Shown: positions 15,368 through 22,951 of the stretch, one piece after another
Layout of the letters: each line of letters starts with the position of its first letter
Numbering within the stretch: the stretch's first letter is position 1
Source of the DNA: Bacteroidia bacterium
GTDB taxonomy: Bacteria; Bacteroidota; Bacteroidia; B-17B0; Aurantibacillaceae
Direction: 5' to 3'
NCBI GenBank assembly: GCA_016787895.1
Contig: JAEUTN010000004.1
Location: 1 to 48,244, forward strand
DNA: 48,244 nt
Notes under the pieces: model-generated
What the model was told of the DNA's origin: nothing
The model's database searches: none
What the model saw: only the letters and a program-made list of their open reading frames with translations
Translations under genes and position numbers: made by a program

Positions 15368-15801
15368 TTGAAAGAGATTTTATTGCTGAGTTCATCAGTA
15401 TCGTTGTGTTGCCTCGGGAAAAACCCGGCCAGTTGGTTGCCTATATCCATGATGCTTGCCGAAAGGGCTTCTGCTTTGTGATTGGCCCTGAATTCGGCAA
15501 TCAATTGATCTACCATTTTTTTCCAGTACCCGGGCTCAAGTTTGGAGTAAATACCCACATCACCCACCACAGCGATTTTTTTATTAAGAGTAGCAATGTA
15601 TATAAGCACCCCGTTCCGTTCGGCGGTGTTGTGCATGCCTAAACGCACAAACACTTTTTCGGCGGCTTTGATGGGGTTTCCAAAACACAGGTTATCAAGA
15701 TGAACCACCAATTCAGCTGAAGTTTTGGTTTCGGCTGTTCGTATGGCTTCTTCTACGAGACCTTGCTCCTGGGTACTAAAAAAATTCCGCGCGAATGGCA
15801 T
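15364..15801 (-). CDS. TPM domain protein, soluble form
   Basis: A 145-residue protein consisting essentially of one TPM domain ('TSAELVVHLDNLCF', 'ERNGVLIYIATLNKKIAVVGD', seen as 'NGVLIYIATLNKK' and 'IAVVGDVGI'). It has neither a clear signal peptide nor a membrane helix, unlike the longer TPM gene after it. It starts 5 bp after the lemA stop and overlaps the next gene by 4 bp (ATGA), so the three proteins are made together. The function is unknown; a shared complex with LemA at the inner membrane is an inference from synteny. Confidence 0.85.
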   Translation of the reverse strand: MPFARNFFSTQEQGLVEEAIRTAETKTSAELVVHLDNLCFGNPIKAAEKVFVRLGMHNTAERNGVLIYIATLNKKIAVVGDVGIYSKLEPGYWKKMVDQLIAEFRANHKAEALSASIMDIGNQLAGFFPRQHNDTDELSNKISFK

Positions 15802-15806
15802 GAAGA

Positions 15807-16361
15807 CTAAAATTCTACTTTAGGTGCGTTCTCAGAACCTGCACTTTCTTTAAAGCCTTCTTTTTTAGGGAAAGTCTCTTTGTTCAGAAACATGCTGTTA
15901 AAAAAGCCACGGATGTGTCTGTTATAATCCTTCACTGCTTTGTTGTATTCCTGGCGGGCAACAGAGATGCGGTTTTCAGTACCTTCCAATTGCGTTTGCA
16001 AATCTTTGAAGTTTTCGGTTGAACGAATTTGAGGATAAGCTTCAAAAGCCAGGTTAATAGCGGTGTTGATTTTTTTGCCCATGATGTCCATGTCTTCAGG
16101 TGTTTTGGCAGCCACAATACCTGCTCTGGCTTCTGTTACCTGAGTTAAAATGCCTCTTTCGTTAGCGGCGGCCCCTTTAACGGTGGCTACCAATTGAGGC
16201 ACTAAATCTGCACGACGCTGATACGTAGCACCTACATTCGACCATTTTTCATCCACGTTTTCCTGTAAGCTGATGGCACTGTTGTAAGTGCTTCGGTACA
16301 TTAAAAAGATCACAAGAATCAGACCTAAAATGCCAGCAAGAATTATCCACGTTTTTTTCAT
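15807..16361 (-). CDS. lemA: LemA family protein
   Basis: A 184-residue protein with an N-terminal membrane anchor (residues ~5-22) followed by an all-helical domain. Conserved LemA segments are 'NVDEKWSNVGATYQRRADLVPQL', visible as 'WSNVGATYQRRADLVPQL', and 'AYPQIRSTENFKDLQTQLEG', visible as 'YPQIRSTENFKDLQ'. The family is widespread and lacks a firm biochemical function. It is the first gene of a three-gene operon with two TPM proteins, a common partnership. A promoter-like sequence lies at 16384-16411. The ATG follows an A/T-rich leader with no purine-rich ribosome site. Confidence 0.92.
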   Translation of the reverse strand: MKKTWIILAGILGLILVIFLMYRSTYNSAISLQENVDEKWSNVGATYQRRADLVPQLVATVKGAAANERGILTQVTEARAGIVAAKTPEDMDIMGKKINTAINLAFEAYPQIRSTENFKDLQTQLEGTENRISVARQEYNKAVKDYNRHIRGFFNSMFLNKETFPKKEGFKESAGSENAPKVEF

Positions 16362-16383
16362 TGTTTTTTTGTTTTTTAAGATG

Positions 16384-16411
16384 TAAAGTTAGATTTATTT
16401 TAGGGGCACAA
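16384..16411 (-). promoter_or_regulatory. Putative promoter for the lemA-TPM-TPM operon
   Basis: On the minus strand TTG (16409-16411), a 17-nt spacer, then TAACTTTA (16384-16391), one base off TAnnTTTG. The lemA ATG is 22 bp downstream. The spacer is shorter than the 19 nt seen at other promoters here. Confidence 0.45.
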
Positions 16412-16440
16412 ACGGTAAATTGGGTTAAACGGTTACAGGA

Positions 16441-17415
16441 CTAGTCAAATGATTGAGAAGACTTGTTGGACAGTTCTACCAGGAACTGGTATTGTTCAGG
16501 CGAAAGGTCGTTGTAATAATAATTGATGGGATTCACCTTGGCCCCGTTTTTGATGACTTCATAATGGATGTGCGGGGCTGTACTTAAACCGGTACTTCCA
16601 ACATAGCCAATCAATTGGCCGCGTTTGATGCTGGCCCCAACTTTCACGGCAATACGGCTCATGTGCCCATAAAGCGTGCGGTACCCAAAATCGTGGTTAA
16701 TCACCACGTGATTGCCATAACCCTGAGCCAGATTATCGGCTCGTTCAACATAACCATCGCCGGTGGCATAAATGGGGGTGCCCTGCTCTGCTGAAAAATC
16801 CATGCCCGGGTGAAATTCAAGGGTTTTGTATATAGGATGAGTTCTCCAGCCAAAACCGGAAGTGACGGCATGGGCCAGATCGCTTTGGTTCAAAGGCATA
16901 ATGGCCGGTATGGAAGCCACCATCTTTTCTTTGTTTTTGGCGAGCTTTACCACCTCGTCGAAGGATTTCGATTGCACGTATAGTTGTTTAGTAAGGCGGT
17001 CAAGACGCTCAGATGCGGAGGTAATCAGTTCCCCGTTTTCCAGGGTTTCAAACTCCTTGTAATCGTCGCTGCCCCCATAGGCCCCATAACGTATAGATTT
17101 TGGCAATGGCTCCGCTTCAAAAATGGTTCTGTAAATGTTGTCATCACGGTCCTGAAGGTCTGCCAGCACCTGCTCCACCTTGCCCATTTTACTTTGAAGT
17201 ACTTCGTATTGCAATTGCAGGGCCTGTATTTCACGGATTTTCCGCTTTTCATTGGGAGAAGGCAGAAATTTTTGGGCCAAAACTATGGTCACAGTTGCAA
17301 ATACTATGCCCGTGGCCAAATAACCCATAATGTACCAGAACCTTTCCCGGAAGGTGACCCTTACTTTTTCATAGGTAAGGGATTTGGTATTAAAACGGTA
17401 TTTAACCTTTGACAT
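16441..17415 (-). CDS. M23 family metallopeptidase, membrane anchored
   Basis: A 324-residue predicted peptidoglycan endopeptidase. A short basic N-terminus is followed by one transmembrane helix (~27-48), a probable coiled coil (~58-95, rich in Q, E and L) and the C-terminal M23 domain. Zinc ligands are visible as H202 and D206 ('HPGMDF') and H284 ('APHIHYEV'), with H251 in 'LYGHMS' and H282 as further active-site residues. All catalytic positions are present, so it is probably an active enzyme rather than an EnvC-like activator. It is transcribed away from alaS, sharing a 110-bp divergent spacer, and is monocistronic. Confidence 0.92.
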   Translation of the reverse strand: MSKVKYRFNTKSLTYEKVRVTFRERFWYIMGYLATGIVFATVTIVLAQKFLPSPNEKRKIREIQALQLQYEVLQSKMGKVEQVLADLQDRDDNIYRTIFEAEPLPKSIRYGAYGGSDDYKEFETLENGELITSASERLDRLTKQLYVQSKSFDEVVKLAKNKEKMVASIPAIMPLNQSDLAHAVTSGFGWRTHPIYKTLEFHPGMDFSAEQGTPIYATGDGYVERADNLAQGYGNHVVINHDFGYRTLYGHMSRIAVKVGASIKRGQLIGYVGSTGLSTAPHIHYEVIKNGAKVNPINYYYNDLSPEQYQFLVELSNKSSQSFD

Positions 17416-17525
17416 AAAGCAGGCTAAATTTACTCAAGTTTTTCATAAAATGCCAAAAACCAAGGTATTAAGATTTCCTAAAAACAAGGCTTTTCGTAAC
17501 TTCGCGCATCATTTTTTAAGCCCCT

Positions 17526-20201
17526 ATGGAATCGAACAAAGTGCGTCAGACCTTCCTTGATTTTTTTAAAAGTAAAGGCCATCATATTGTGCCCAGCGCA
17601 CCCATGGTGGTTAAGGGAGATCCAACGCTGATGTTCAACAACAGCGGCATGGCGCCTTTTAAAGAGATTTTTCTCGGTAATGCGCCCATTAAATACCCCC
17701 GCGTGGCCGACACCCAAAAGTGTTTGCGTGTGAGCGGAAAACACAACGACCTGGAAGAGGTTGGCGTTGACACCTATCACCACACCATGTTTGAAATGCT
17801 GGGCAACTGGAGTTTCGGCGATTATTTTAAAAAAGAAGCCATCTCCTGGGCCTGGGAACTGCTCACAGAAGTGTATAAAATTGATAAGAGCCGTTTGTAT
17901 GTTACTGTTTTTGAAGGGTACGCTCCCGAAGGTTTGGCTTTTGATCAGGAAGCTTACGATACCTGGAAACAATTTGTGAGTGAGGACCGCATCTTAAACG
18001 GTAATAAAAAGGACAACTTCTGGGAGATGGGCGATATGGGACCATGCGGACCCTGCAGCGAAATTCATTACGACGGCAGAAGTGATGAAGAGCGGGCGAA
18101 AGTGCCGGGCGCTACTTTGGTGAACAGCGACAACGCCCAGGTGATTGAGATCTGGAACAACGTGTTTATGGAGTTTGAACGTAAGGCTGATGGGTCGCTG
18201 GTAAAATTGCCTAAACAACATGTTGATACCGGTATGGGGTTCGAACGTTTGGTGCGTGTATTGCAGGGCAAACAAAGCAATTACGATACCGATGTGTTTA
18301 TGCCTTTAATTGCCAAGATTGAAGAGCTCAGCGGATTGCGTTACAATGTAAACGAAGAAGACAAACACAAAAAACAACAGCTCATCAATATTGCCATGCG
18401 GGTGATAGCTGATCACATTCGCACTATTTCTTTCAGCATTGCCGACGGGCAATTACCGGGCAATGTGGGCGCCGGGTACGTGATTCGCAGGATTTTGCGC
18501 AGGGCCATCCGTTACGGTTACCAGAGTTTGAATTTGAAGGAACCTTTTATGTACCGCATCGTGCCTACCCTCGCACACCAAATGGGGGCCGCGTTTCCAG
18601 AATTGCAAACTCAAAAAATGCTGATTGAGAAGGTCATCCGCGAAGAAGAAATCTCTTTTTACAAAACACTGGAGTTGGGTTTAAAACGCATCGATCAGGT
18701 GTGTATCGAAACCCGGGCGGCTGACAAAAAGGTAATTGATGGTCGTGTGGTGTTTGAATTGTACGACACCTTTGGCTTTCCACTCGACCTTACGTCTTTG
18801 ATTGCACGGTCTTACGAACTTAGTATTGACGAGAAAGAGTTTGAAAAAGCCCTGGAAGAACAAAAAAACCGCTCCCGTGCCGCCACACAAGTTGACACGG
18901 ACGATTGGATTTATATAGAAGAAAACAAAGCACTGAGTGAACGCCAGGAAAAAGAAACAGAATTTGTAGGGTATCATGAACTGGAATGTGAGGCCAGCAT
19001 TTTGCGTTACCGCAAAGTAAAAGCCAAAAACAAAGAATTGTTTCAACTGGTGCTGAACAAAACCCCTTTTTATGCCGAAAGTGGCGGACAAGTGGGTGAT
19101 CAGGGAGTGTTGGAAAACGTGAATGAATCGGTTGCGGTGTTGGATACAGTAAAAGAAAACGGGGTTCACATTCACAGTTGCGAAAAACTGCCGACAAAAT
19201 TATCTGCTGTGTTTAATGCCAGGGTAAATAAGGACAAACGTGTGAACACTACCAATAATCATTCGGCTACTCACCTGCTCCACGCCGCTTTACGCCAGGT
19301 TTTGGGAACCCATGTAGAACAAAAAGGCAGTTTGGTGAACGATACGTACTTGCGTTTTGATTTTTCACACTTCAGTAAGGTAACGGATGAGGAGATTAAA
19401 CGTATTGAAAAAATCGTGAACGCGAAGATCAGGGAAAACATCAGCTCGCAGATAGAAGTTATGGGCATTGATGAGGCCAAAAAAACCGGGGCAATGGCTT
19501 TGTTTGGTGAGAAGTATGGAGATGTTGTGCGTGTAGTCACTTTTGATAAAAATTATTCTATTGAATTGTGTGGTGGCTGCCACGTGCCTGCTACCGGACA
19601 GATTGGTTTGTTTAAGATCAGCAGCGAAGGCGCAGTGGCTGCAGGTATTCGCAGGATTGAAGCCATCACCGCCTCAAAAGCCGAGACCTATTTTGAAGAA
19701 CAGGCCAAATTGCTGGATGAAATGAAGGAGCTTTTAAAACACCCTAAAGACCCGGTTAAAAGTTTGAGCAACCTATTGGATCAGAATAATGAGTTGCAGA
19801 AACAAGTAGCTGCTTTTTATAAAGAAAAAGCCGGTTTATTGAAAAAAGAACTGATGGCTTCCATTCAAAAACGTGGGGAAATCAGTTGTATTGCCAAAGC
19901 TCTGGTGTTTGACAGTGCTGAGGAAATCAAAAACCTGTTGTTTGAATTAAAGAACGAAGTGCCCTCCTTAATTTGTGTACTGGCTGTTGAAACCAATCAA
20001 AAACCGAGTGTATCGGTCATCCTTTCAGATCAACTAGTTAAAGATAAAAACCTCAATGCCGGAAATATAGTAAAAGAACTTGCCAAAGAGATCAAAGGCG
20101 GTGGCGGAGGACAGACCTTCTATGCACAAGCCGGTGGCAGCGATCTTTCCGGACTTTCAAAAGTTATTGAAAAGGCGCAGGAGATTTTTTCCACTCTTTA
20201 A
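17526..20201 (+). CDS. alaS: Alanine--tRNA ligase
   Basis: An 891-residue class II synthetase charging tRNA-Ala, near the usual family length. The N-terminal catalytic domain contains 'GMAPFKEIFLG' and 'NNVFMEFERKADG'. The editing domain has zinc ligands H579 and H583 (HSATH) and C682 and H686 (CGGCH). The C-Ala domain shows 'GGGGGQTFYAQAGG' before the terminus. The final 25 codons plus stop (20124-20201) recur 144 bp further on as an in-frame fragment (20268-20345). This suggests the 3' end was acquired by recombination while the old end remained. The ATG at 17526 is 22 bp after a weak -7-like TAACTTCG (17497-17504). Confidence 0.97.
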   Translation: MESNKVRQTFLDFFKSKGHHIVPSAPMVVKGDPTLMFNNSGMAPFKEIFLGNAPIKYPRVADTQKCLRVSGKHNDLEEVGVDTYHHTMFEMLGNWSFGDYFKKEAISWAWELLTEVYKIDKSRLYVTVFEGYAPEGLAFDQEAYDTWKQFVSEDRILNGNKKDNFWEMGDMGPCGPCSEIHYDGRSDEERAKVPGATLVNSDNAQVIEIWNNVFMEFERKADGSLVKLPKQHVDTGMGFERLVRVLQGKQSNYDTDVFMPLIAKIEELSGLRYNVNEEDKHKKQQLINIAMRVIADHIRTISFSIADGQLPGNVGAGYVIRRILRRAIRYGYQSLNLKEPFMYRIVPTLAHQMGAAFPELQTQKMLIEKVIREEEISFYKTLELGLKRIDQVCIETRAADKKVIDGRVVFELYDTFGFPLDLTSLIARSYELSIDEKEFEKALEEQKNRSRAATQVDTDDWIYIEENKALSERQEKETEFVGYHELECEASILRYRKVKAKNKELFQLVLNKTPFYAESGGQVGDQGVLENVNESVAVLDTVKENGVHIHSCEKLPTKLSAVFNARVNKDKRVNTTNNHSATHLLHAALRQVLGTHVEQKGSLVNDTYLRFDFSHFSKVTDEEIKRIEKIVNAKIRENISSQIEVMGIDEAKKTGAMALFGEKYGDVVRVVTFDKNYSIELCGGCHVPATGQIGLFKISSEGAVAAGIRRIEAITASKAETYFEEQAKLLDEMKELLKHPKDPVKSLSNLLDQNNELQKQVAAFYKEKAGLLKKELMASIQKRGEISCIAKALVFDSAEEIKNLLFELKNEVPSLICVLAVETNQKPSVSVILSDQLVKDKNLNAGNIVKELAKEIKGGGGGQTFYAQAGGSDLSGLSKVIEKAQEIFSTL

Positions 20202-20267
20202 TTTTAGTGTAGAAGCCTTCGCATTCTACCCACAGGCCCGCTCTAAAGCCCACCGGGCTTTAGCCGT
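20202..20267. repeat. Hairpin-forming insert between the two alaS 3' ends
   Basis: This 66-bp segment separates the alaS stop from the duplicated end. It holds two hairpins: GTAGAA (20209-20214) with TTCTAC (20224-20229), and a perfect 9-bp stem, CTAAAGCCC (20243-20251) with GGGCTTTAG (20255-20263), on a 3-nt loop. CCACCGGGCTT is also found in the inverted repeat at 2475-2568, which hints at a shared intergenic repeat family. Confidence 0.65.
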
Positions 20268-20345
20268 GCTCAGGCCGGAGGCAGTGATCTTTCCGGACTT
20301 TCAAAAGTTATTGAAAAAGCGCAGGAGATTTTTTCTACGTTTTAA
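20268..20345 (+). pseudogene. Duplicated 3' fragment of alaS
   Basis: The 78 bp align without gaps to 20124-20201. They encode the same terminal residues (AQAGGSDLSGLSKVIEKAQE, then IFST) except for a last residue of Phe in place of Leu, followed by TAA. Eight bases differ; seven are third-position synonymous changes. The offset of 144 bp keeps the alaS frame, but stops at 20199-20201 and just after prevent read-through. It has no start codon and is a remnant, not a gene. Confidence 0.9.
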
Positions 20346-20376
20346 ATTCAATTCCCCTTTAACATACTAAAATAGC

Positions 20377-20465
20377 TTGTCATTCTGATTCCGAGAGATC
20401 GGGAGAAGCATCTATGCTATCATCAAAGCAACCGTTCAGATCCTTCGTTGCAAACAGGATGACAA
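20377..20465. repeat. Interspersed palindromic element (TTGTCATTCTG ends)
   Basis: TTGTCATTCTG (20377-20387) and CAGGATGACAA (20455-20465) are inverted copies with one mismatch. Inside, GAGAAGCATCT and AGATCCTTCGT form a second imperfect inverted pair. Elements of this style are common between Bacteroidota genes. It lies between the alaS fragment and the lipoprotein gene; together they occupy the gene-free stretch 20202-20514. Confidence 0.65.
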
Positions 20466-20514
20466 AAGATGGATGTTCTGATAATGAAAAACTGTTCAGG
20501 AAAGTAAGGCCGGA

Positions 20515-21480
20515 TTAATTGTAAAGGAAGACCCTGCTTTTGGTTTTCTTTTTGTATTTCCATTCAGCTTTCCAGCCATAGGCGCAGGTGTTAGGTGCAA
20601 CTGTAACTTCATCGCCACTGGCATTCACCGCGAAAATACAACGAATCTCAAAGCTTTTGTCTTCTACCTTAATCACAATTTCTCCATCGGTGGGTGCTCC
20701 GCCTCCACAAGTGGTATTCCAAACAACCGGTGAAGTAACCTGAGACGTGAACGCATCACCGTTGCGGGTAGTGCCCCAATTTTCAAGGCTGCTCAAACCG
20801 TCATTGCTTCCTATGCCTTCTCCCTTGCAAGTAAACACCAGATTAGAATACGTGTAAGTGTACCTGCGGTGGATGTTGTATTCCGCAGTACCATTGCTGT
20901 TCTCGTATTTTACTTTTATGGCTGAGCCTTTTACTTCATGTACAATTTTTGGTTTACCAAAAAAGGCAAGGTCCACCCAGGTTCCGCCTTCAACGTTGGT
21001 AACGTTTAAAGTACCATTCAATAAGATAAATTTTCCATCAGAAGCCCTGGTAACCTTATAATCCAGGTAGTCGAGTTTTAAAACTGTTCCGGGCTGTTTC
21101 CATTTGTTGGTTGGATAACCCACAATTGTGAGTTTGATTTGACCTTCGCGTTTGCGGTTATTGCAAACGGTGCCGTTAAAGTTCAGGTAAAGTACGCCAG
21201 AAGTTACCTGAGTGGTATCCACTGTCATACCACAAATGGAGACGGAACTTACCTTGCTGAGTTTTTCCCCGCTGGGTCTTCCGCTTAACAAAGCCTGGTC
21301 GCTTAATACAGTATTGGCATCACCAATTGCGGCGTCGTTCTCACCTTGAACGGTGCGGGTATCAACTGTATCCTGACCGTCTTCTTCTTTGAATTCGTTT
21401 TTCTTTTTGCAGGCCTGTGTGAAAAGTAAAAGACCGGCGGTAAAAAGCAACACGATGTTTGATGTAAAATTCTGTTTCAT
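20515..21480 (-). CDS. Lipoprotein of unknown function
   Basis: A 321-residue predicted lipoprotein. The ATG at 21480 is chosen over one nine codons upstream because it gives a clean signal peptide, 'MKQNFTSNIVLLFTAGLLL', with the lipobox FTQAC and lipidated Cys24. The residues after Cys are basic then acidic (KKKNEFKEED). The mature part is beta-rich, with 'VSICGMTVDTTQVTSGVLYL' (part of a longer segment) and paired cysteines. No known domain was recognised. A perfect -7 box lies 17 bp upstream of this start, which also supports the choice. The gene stands alone between alaS and rplI. Confidence 0.78.
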   Translation of the reverse strand: MKQNFTSNIVLLFTAGLLLFTQACKKKNEFKEEDGQDTVDTRTVQGENDAAIGDANTVLSDQALLSGRPSGEKLSKVSSVSICGMTVDTTQVTSGVLYLNFNGTVCNNRKREGQIKLTIVGYPTNKWKQPGTVLKLDYLDYKVTRASDGKFILLNGTLNVTNVEGGTWVDLAFFGKPKIVHEVKGSAIKVKYENSNGTAEYNIHRRYTYTYSNLVFTCKGEGIGSNDGLSSLENWGTTRNGDAFTSQVTSPVVWNTTCGGGAPTDGEIVIKVEDKSFEIRCIFAVNASGDEVTVAPNTCAYGWKAEWKYKKKTKSRVFLYN

Positions 21481-21496
21481 GGTATAGGGTGTGGGC

Positions 21497-21504
21497 CAAA
21501 GGTA
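21497..21504 (-). promoter_or_regulatory. -7 promoter element for the lipoprotein gene
   Basis: TACCTTTG on the minus strand is a perfect TAnnTTTG box, 16 bp before the preferred ATG. A TTG at the expected -33 position was not found. The box overlaps the N-terminal extension of the longer frame, which argues against that longer start. Confidence 0.45.
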
Positions 21505-21540
21505 CAAAAAATCACTTTTAATCGTTTCGGTCGTAAACTA

Positions 21541-21568
21541 AAAAACCACAGCCTGGGCCGTGGTTTTT
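21541..21568 (-). terminator. Intrinsic terminator of the rpsF-rpsR-rplI operon
   Basis: AAAAACCAC (21541-21549) pairs with GTGGTTTTT (21560-21568), and GCC (21551-21553) with GGC (21556-21558). The stem has T tracts on both strands and lies 21 bp past the rplI stop, so it could also stop plus-strand transcripts. Confidence 0.85.
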
Positions 21569-21589
21569 AATGATTTTAGGTTCTCTGAA

Positions 21590-22036
21590 TTATTCAGCAA
21601 CTACTTCAAAGTTAACAGTAGCGGCGATTTCTTTGAACAAACGTACTTTGGCGGTATAAGCACCAAGTTGTTTGATGTGCTCCGCATTGATTTCGATGTT
21701 TTTGCGTTCAACAGGGTAACCTGCTTGTTGCAAAGCATCAGCAATCTGGATGGTGGTCACTGAACCAAAGATTTTGCCACTCTCACCGGCTTTCGCACCA
21801 ACTTTGATGCTTACGGTAGAAAGTTTTTCAGCGTTTGCTGTTGCTTCTTTGCGCAATTTGTCTTCTTTAAAAGCGCGTTGTTTCAATAATTCGGTGTGCA
21901 TTTTTTTAGCGCTGTCTGTTGCCAGAATAGCCATGCCTTTTGGTAACAAAAAGTTACGTCCGTAACCGTTTGCCACTTTCACCTTATCGTCTTTGTAGCC
22001 GAGGCCCTTGATATCTGTTTTTAAAATAACTTCCAT
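21590..22036 (-). CDS. rplI: 50S ribosomal protein L9
   Basis: 148 residues, the usual length. The N-terminal RNA-binding domain is clear: 'MEVILKTDIKGLGYKDD' and 'VANGYGRNFLLPKGMA'. A long helix (residues ~45-75, rich in A, K and E) links it to the C-terminal domain, which includes 'GKIFGSVTTIQIADAL'. L9 binds 23S rRNA near the L1 stalk base and helps keep the reading frame. It is the last gene of the rpsF-rpsR-rplI operon, 18 bp after rpsR, and is followed by a strong hairpin terminator. Confidence 0.97.
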   Translation of the reverse strand: MEVILKTDIKGLGYKDDKVKVANGYGRNFLLPKGMAILATDSAKKMHTELLKQRAFKEDKLRKEATANAEKLSTVSIKVGAKAGESGKIFGSVTTIQIADALQQAGYPVERKNIEINAEHIKQLGAYTAKVRLFKEIAATVNFEVVAE

Positions 22037-22054
22037 TGTTCTGTCCTCCTAATC

Positions 22055-22348
22055 TTATTTTAATAAATCGGCCACGTATGGCATTAAAGCGAGGTGACGT
22101 GAGCGTTTTACGGCTTGGGCCACTTTGCGCTGGAATTTCAAAGAAGTTCCGGTTAAACGGCGGGGTAACAATTTACCTTGCTCGTTCACGAATTTCAATA
22201 AAAAATCAGGGTCTTTGTAATCGATGTATTTGATACCGCTTTTCTGGAAACGGCAGTATTTTTTCTTCTTCGCCTCCAGTGTTGGAGGGTTCAGATAACG
22301 TATGTCTTTTGATGTGCTCATTTTGGAATTCGTCTTATTATTAGCCAT
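22055..22348 (-). CDS. rpsR: 30S ribosomal protein S18
   Basis: 97 residues, slightly longer than the ~75-85 of many S18 proteins because of an N-terminal Asn/Lys/Thr-rich extension. Conserved parts are '[18 protein letters not shown]', '[18 protein letters not shown]' and '[14 protein letters not shown]'. S18 pairs with S6 on the 30S platform. The ATG overlaps the rpsF stop by one base (TAATG), giving translational coupling. Only one zinc-type Cys remains, which is normal for this form. Confidence 0.97.
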   Translation of the reverse strand: MANNKTNSKMSTSKDIRYLNPPTLEAKKKKYCRFQKSGIKYIDYKDPDFLLKFVNEQGKLLPRRLTGTSLKFQRKVAQAVKRSRHLALMPYVADLLK

Positions 22349-22725
22349 TATGAATTAACTGCCTCTTTTTCTTTCTTCTTGAGCTTACCATCTACCATCA
22401 AACCTTTGCGTTTGTCGGCATAAGCGGCAGCGTGTTTGTCAAGAGCTACAGTAAGGAAACGCAAAATACGCTCGTCGCGTTTAAATGCCAGTTCCAGATT
22501 ACCAACGATGTCTTCACCGCTTCCGGCGAATTCAAGCAGGTGGTAAAATCCTGTGGTTTTCTTTTGAATAGGGTAAGCCAGTTTTCTAAGGCCCCAGTGT
22601 TCTTCGTTCACGATCTTGCCTCCCAGATCAGTGATGGTTTTTTTGAATTTCTTCGCGGCCTCCTTTGCCTGATCATCAGACAAAACGGGAGTTAAAATGA
22701 AGACCGTCTCATAACGTTTTTCCAT
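22348..22725 (-). CDS. rpsF: 30S ribosomal protein S6
   Basis: 125 residues with '[15 protein letters not shown]' at the N-terminus and '[17 protein letters not shown]' in the middle, both typical of S6. The C-terminal tail is basic, ending in a '[10 protein letters not shown]' stretch. It is the first gene of the operon and is driven by the clearest promoter in the window (22748-22777). That promoter predicts a leader of only about 20 nt, too short for the S6:S18-binding leader structure that regulates this operon in many bacteria. Confidence 0.97.
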   Translation of the reverse strand: MEKRYETVFILTPVLSDDQAKEAAKKFKKTITDLGGKIVNEEHWGLRKLAYPIQKKTTGFYHLLEFAGSGEDIVGNLELAFKRDERILRFLTVALDKHAAAYADKRKGLMVDGKLKKKEKEAVNS

Positions 22726-22747
22726 TGTTTGTTTTTAAATTGGGCTG

Positions 22748-22777
22748 CAAATATACGCAATTAAGAGAAACAACCAA
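22748..22777 (-). promoter_or_regulatory. Consensus promoter of the rpsF-rpsR-rplI operon
   Basis: On the minus strand TTG (22775-22777), exactly 19 nt, then TATATTTG (22748-22755), a perfect match to the Bacteroidota -33/-7 promoter. The rpsF ATG is 22 bp downstream. Confidence 0.75.
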
Positions 22778-22908
22778 AAAATACAGGCTAAATTGCTAAA
22801 AATCAAGGCTCTTGGACTAAAAGATTGGATTTTGAAGTTTTCGACTTTTTAAATACATTATCGTATTGATTCTTAATTATTTAAGAACTTGAAGCCGCGA
22901 TCTTTTCA

Positions 22909-22951
22909 ACCTTCAAGACCTTCAAACCTTCTAAACTTTCTAAACCTTTAG
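22909..22951. repeat. 9-bp tandem repeat at the end of the DUF1028 gene
   Basis: Units ACCTTCAAG, ACCTTCAAA, CCTTCTAAA, CTTTCTAAA and a partial CCTTTAG follow one another with a 9-bp period. The array runs up to and into the stop codon of the minus-strand DUF1028 gene (22948-22950). The rest of 22778-22908 is AT-rich without a gene. Confidence 0.7.

Noticed and set aside
17478..17972. A 164-codon antisense frame over the start of alaS
   Set aside because: It lies entirely opposite alaS and its promoter, shows no domain or signal, and arises from the codon pattern of alaS.
20124..20345. Classic tRNA-type att site with an integrated island
   Set aside because: Only 66 bp lie between the repeats and there is no integrase, so an active integrative element is not supported.
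20080..20370. A 96-codon frame spanning the alaS end and its duplicated fragment
   Set aside because: It reads the alaS 3' end and its copy in the wrong frame; the repeated peptide simply mirrors the DNA duplication.
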